Below are positions 63,698-64,000 of a DNA stretch of 64,000 bases, in pieces (within the stretch, counting starts at the first letter, position 1; each line of letters begins with the position of its first letter). The stretch lies in contig NZ_LNYQ01000013.1 in assembly GCF_001467945.1 (NCBI RefSeq), positions 750,792 to 814,791 on the forward strand. Direction: 5' to 3'. Made by a program: the position numbers and the translations under genes. The notes beneath the pieces are model-generated. The model was not told where the DNA came from, did no database searches, and saw only the letters and a list, made by a program, of their open reading frames with translations. The DNA is from Legionella parisiensis (GTDB taxonomy: Bacteria; Pseudomonadota; Gammaproteobacteria; Legionellales; Legionellaceae).

Positions 63698-64000
63698 TCA
63701 ATTAAAAGAAATTTTTTGCTCAATGATCGCGAGCAAATGGTTCATGTCAAAGGGTTTAGGTAACAATAATTCATTAGGAAAGTGGTGCAAAATTTCATCT
63801 AAACGATTTCTCGCCGATGTAATTATGGTAGGAATCTCACGAGTTCGCGCATTCCTTTTTTGTTGATCACGGAATGTCCAACCATCCATCTCGGGCATCA
63901 TTAAATCTAAAATAATTAATGATGGCAATGGCTCTTTTTCTAATAAATTTAAAGCCAATTTACCATTAGATGCTGTAATAATCGGATAACTTTCTTCTTC
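63698..64000 (-). CDS. Response-regulator receiver domain, 5' end beyond the window
   Basis: The reading frame enters from the right edge and encodes the last 100 residues of a receiver: YPIITASNGKLALNLLEKE, the phospho-acceptor Asp in LIILDLMMPEMDGW, PTIITSA and the conserved Lys in LLPKPFDMNHLL, ending soon after. No output domain follows, so it is either a stand-alone CheY-like protein or the C-terminal receiver of a hybrid kinase. The start is outside the window. Confidence 0.85.
   Translation of the reverse strand, partial: EEESYPIITASNGKLALNLLEKEPLPSLIILDLMMPEMDGWTFRDQQKRNARTREIPTIITSARNRLDEILHHFPNELLLPKPFDMNHLLAIIEQKISFN

Noticed and set aside
1-64000. tRNA genes, CRISPR arrays and insertion-sequence transposases
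   Set aside because: Intergenic regions were read on both strands and none showed a convincing cloverleaf, regular spacer array or transposase motif.

Overview
The window reads as chromosome of a Legionella species that is probably not L. pneumophila itself. The DNA is AT-rich. The strongest evidence is a divergent pair matching the Dot/Icm effectors Lem3 and AnkX, set among many eukaryote-like genes: a mitochondrial-carrier protein, an OTU-type protease, a RhoGAP domain, a zeta-toxin-like kinase and a LepB-like kinase fold. No tRNA, rRNA, transposase gene or CRISPR array was seen.

Left part (0.3-19.4 kb, almost all on the minus strand). After a secreted nuclease and a chimeric ion-channel relic there is a tightly packed 12-gene unit, read from 13.4 kb down to 2.5 kb. 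It holds a NiCoT nickel transporter, hypA, hypB, hypF, hypC, hypD, hypE, then the four subunits of a group 3b-type (NADP-linked, cytosolic) [NiFe] hydrogenase and its C-terminal maturation protease. Nickel uptake, insertion, CN/CO ligand synthesis, the enzyme and its final processing are therefore all in one transcript. Upstream lies a second same-strand unit (19.4-13.8 kb): a beta-CASP metallo-hydrolase, a long thymidine/AMP phosphorylase-type enzyme, a PRPP-synthetase-like protein and a TPC-type P1B ATPase. A universal stress protein is divergent to it.

Middle part (20-43.8 kb). Housekeeping genes (argE, zinc alcohol dehydrogenase, a hybrid histidine kinase, a DUF945 protein, an extended beta-carbonic anhydrase, a class C-type serine hydrolase, a secreted GH17-type glucanase) alternate with Legionella-specific proteins. 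These include an 851-residue coiled-coil protein, a TPR protein, a protein with a cyclodipeptide-synthase core and a long novel C-terminal region, and a carrier resembling the effector LncP. Several genes are broken: an acyl-CoA ligase, a small gene frameshifted in an A8 tract, and a dinB relic.

Right part (44-61 kb) is an effector-like cluster: lem3/ankX, a zeta-toxin-like protein followed by two small paralogous ORFs, a release-factor-like protein, a LepB-N-like kinase protein, a cysteine-dioxygenase-like cupin, an OTU protein, two copies of a palindromic intergenic repeat, and a RhoGAP protein. The window closes with ordinary genes (DUF1428, htpX, corA and a truncated response regulator).

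The least conventional items are the extended cyclodipeptide-synthase-like protein, the pair of small paralogous ORFs beside the zeta-like gene, the RhoGAP protein, and the nucleotide-phosphorolysis module next to the hydrogenase operon. All assignments rest on reading motifs by eye; no database search was run.
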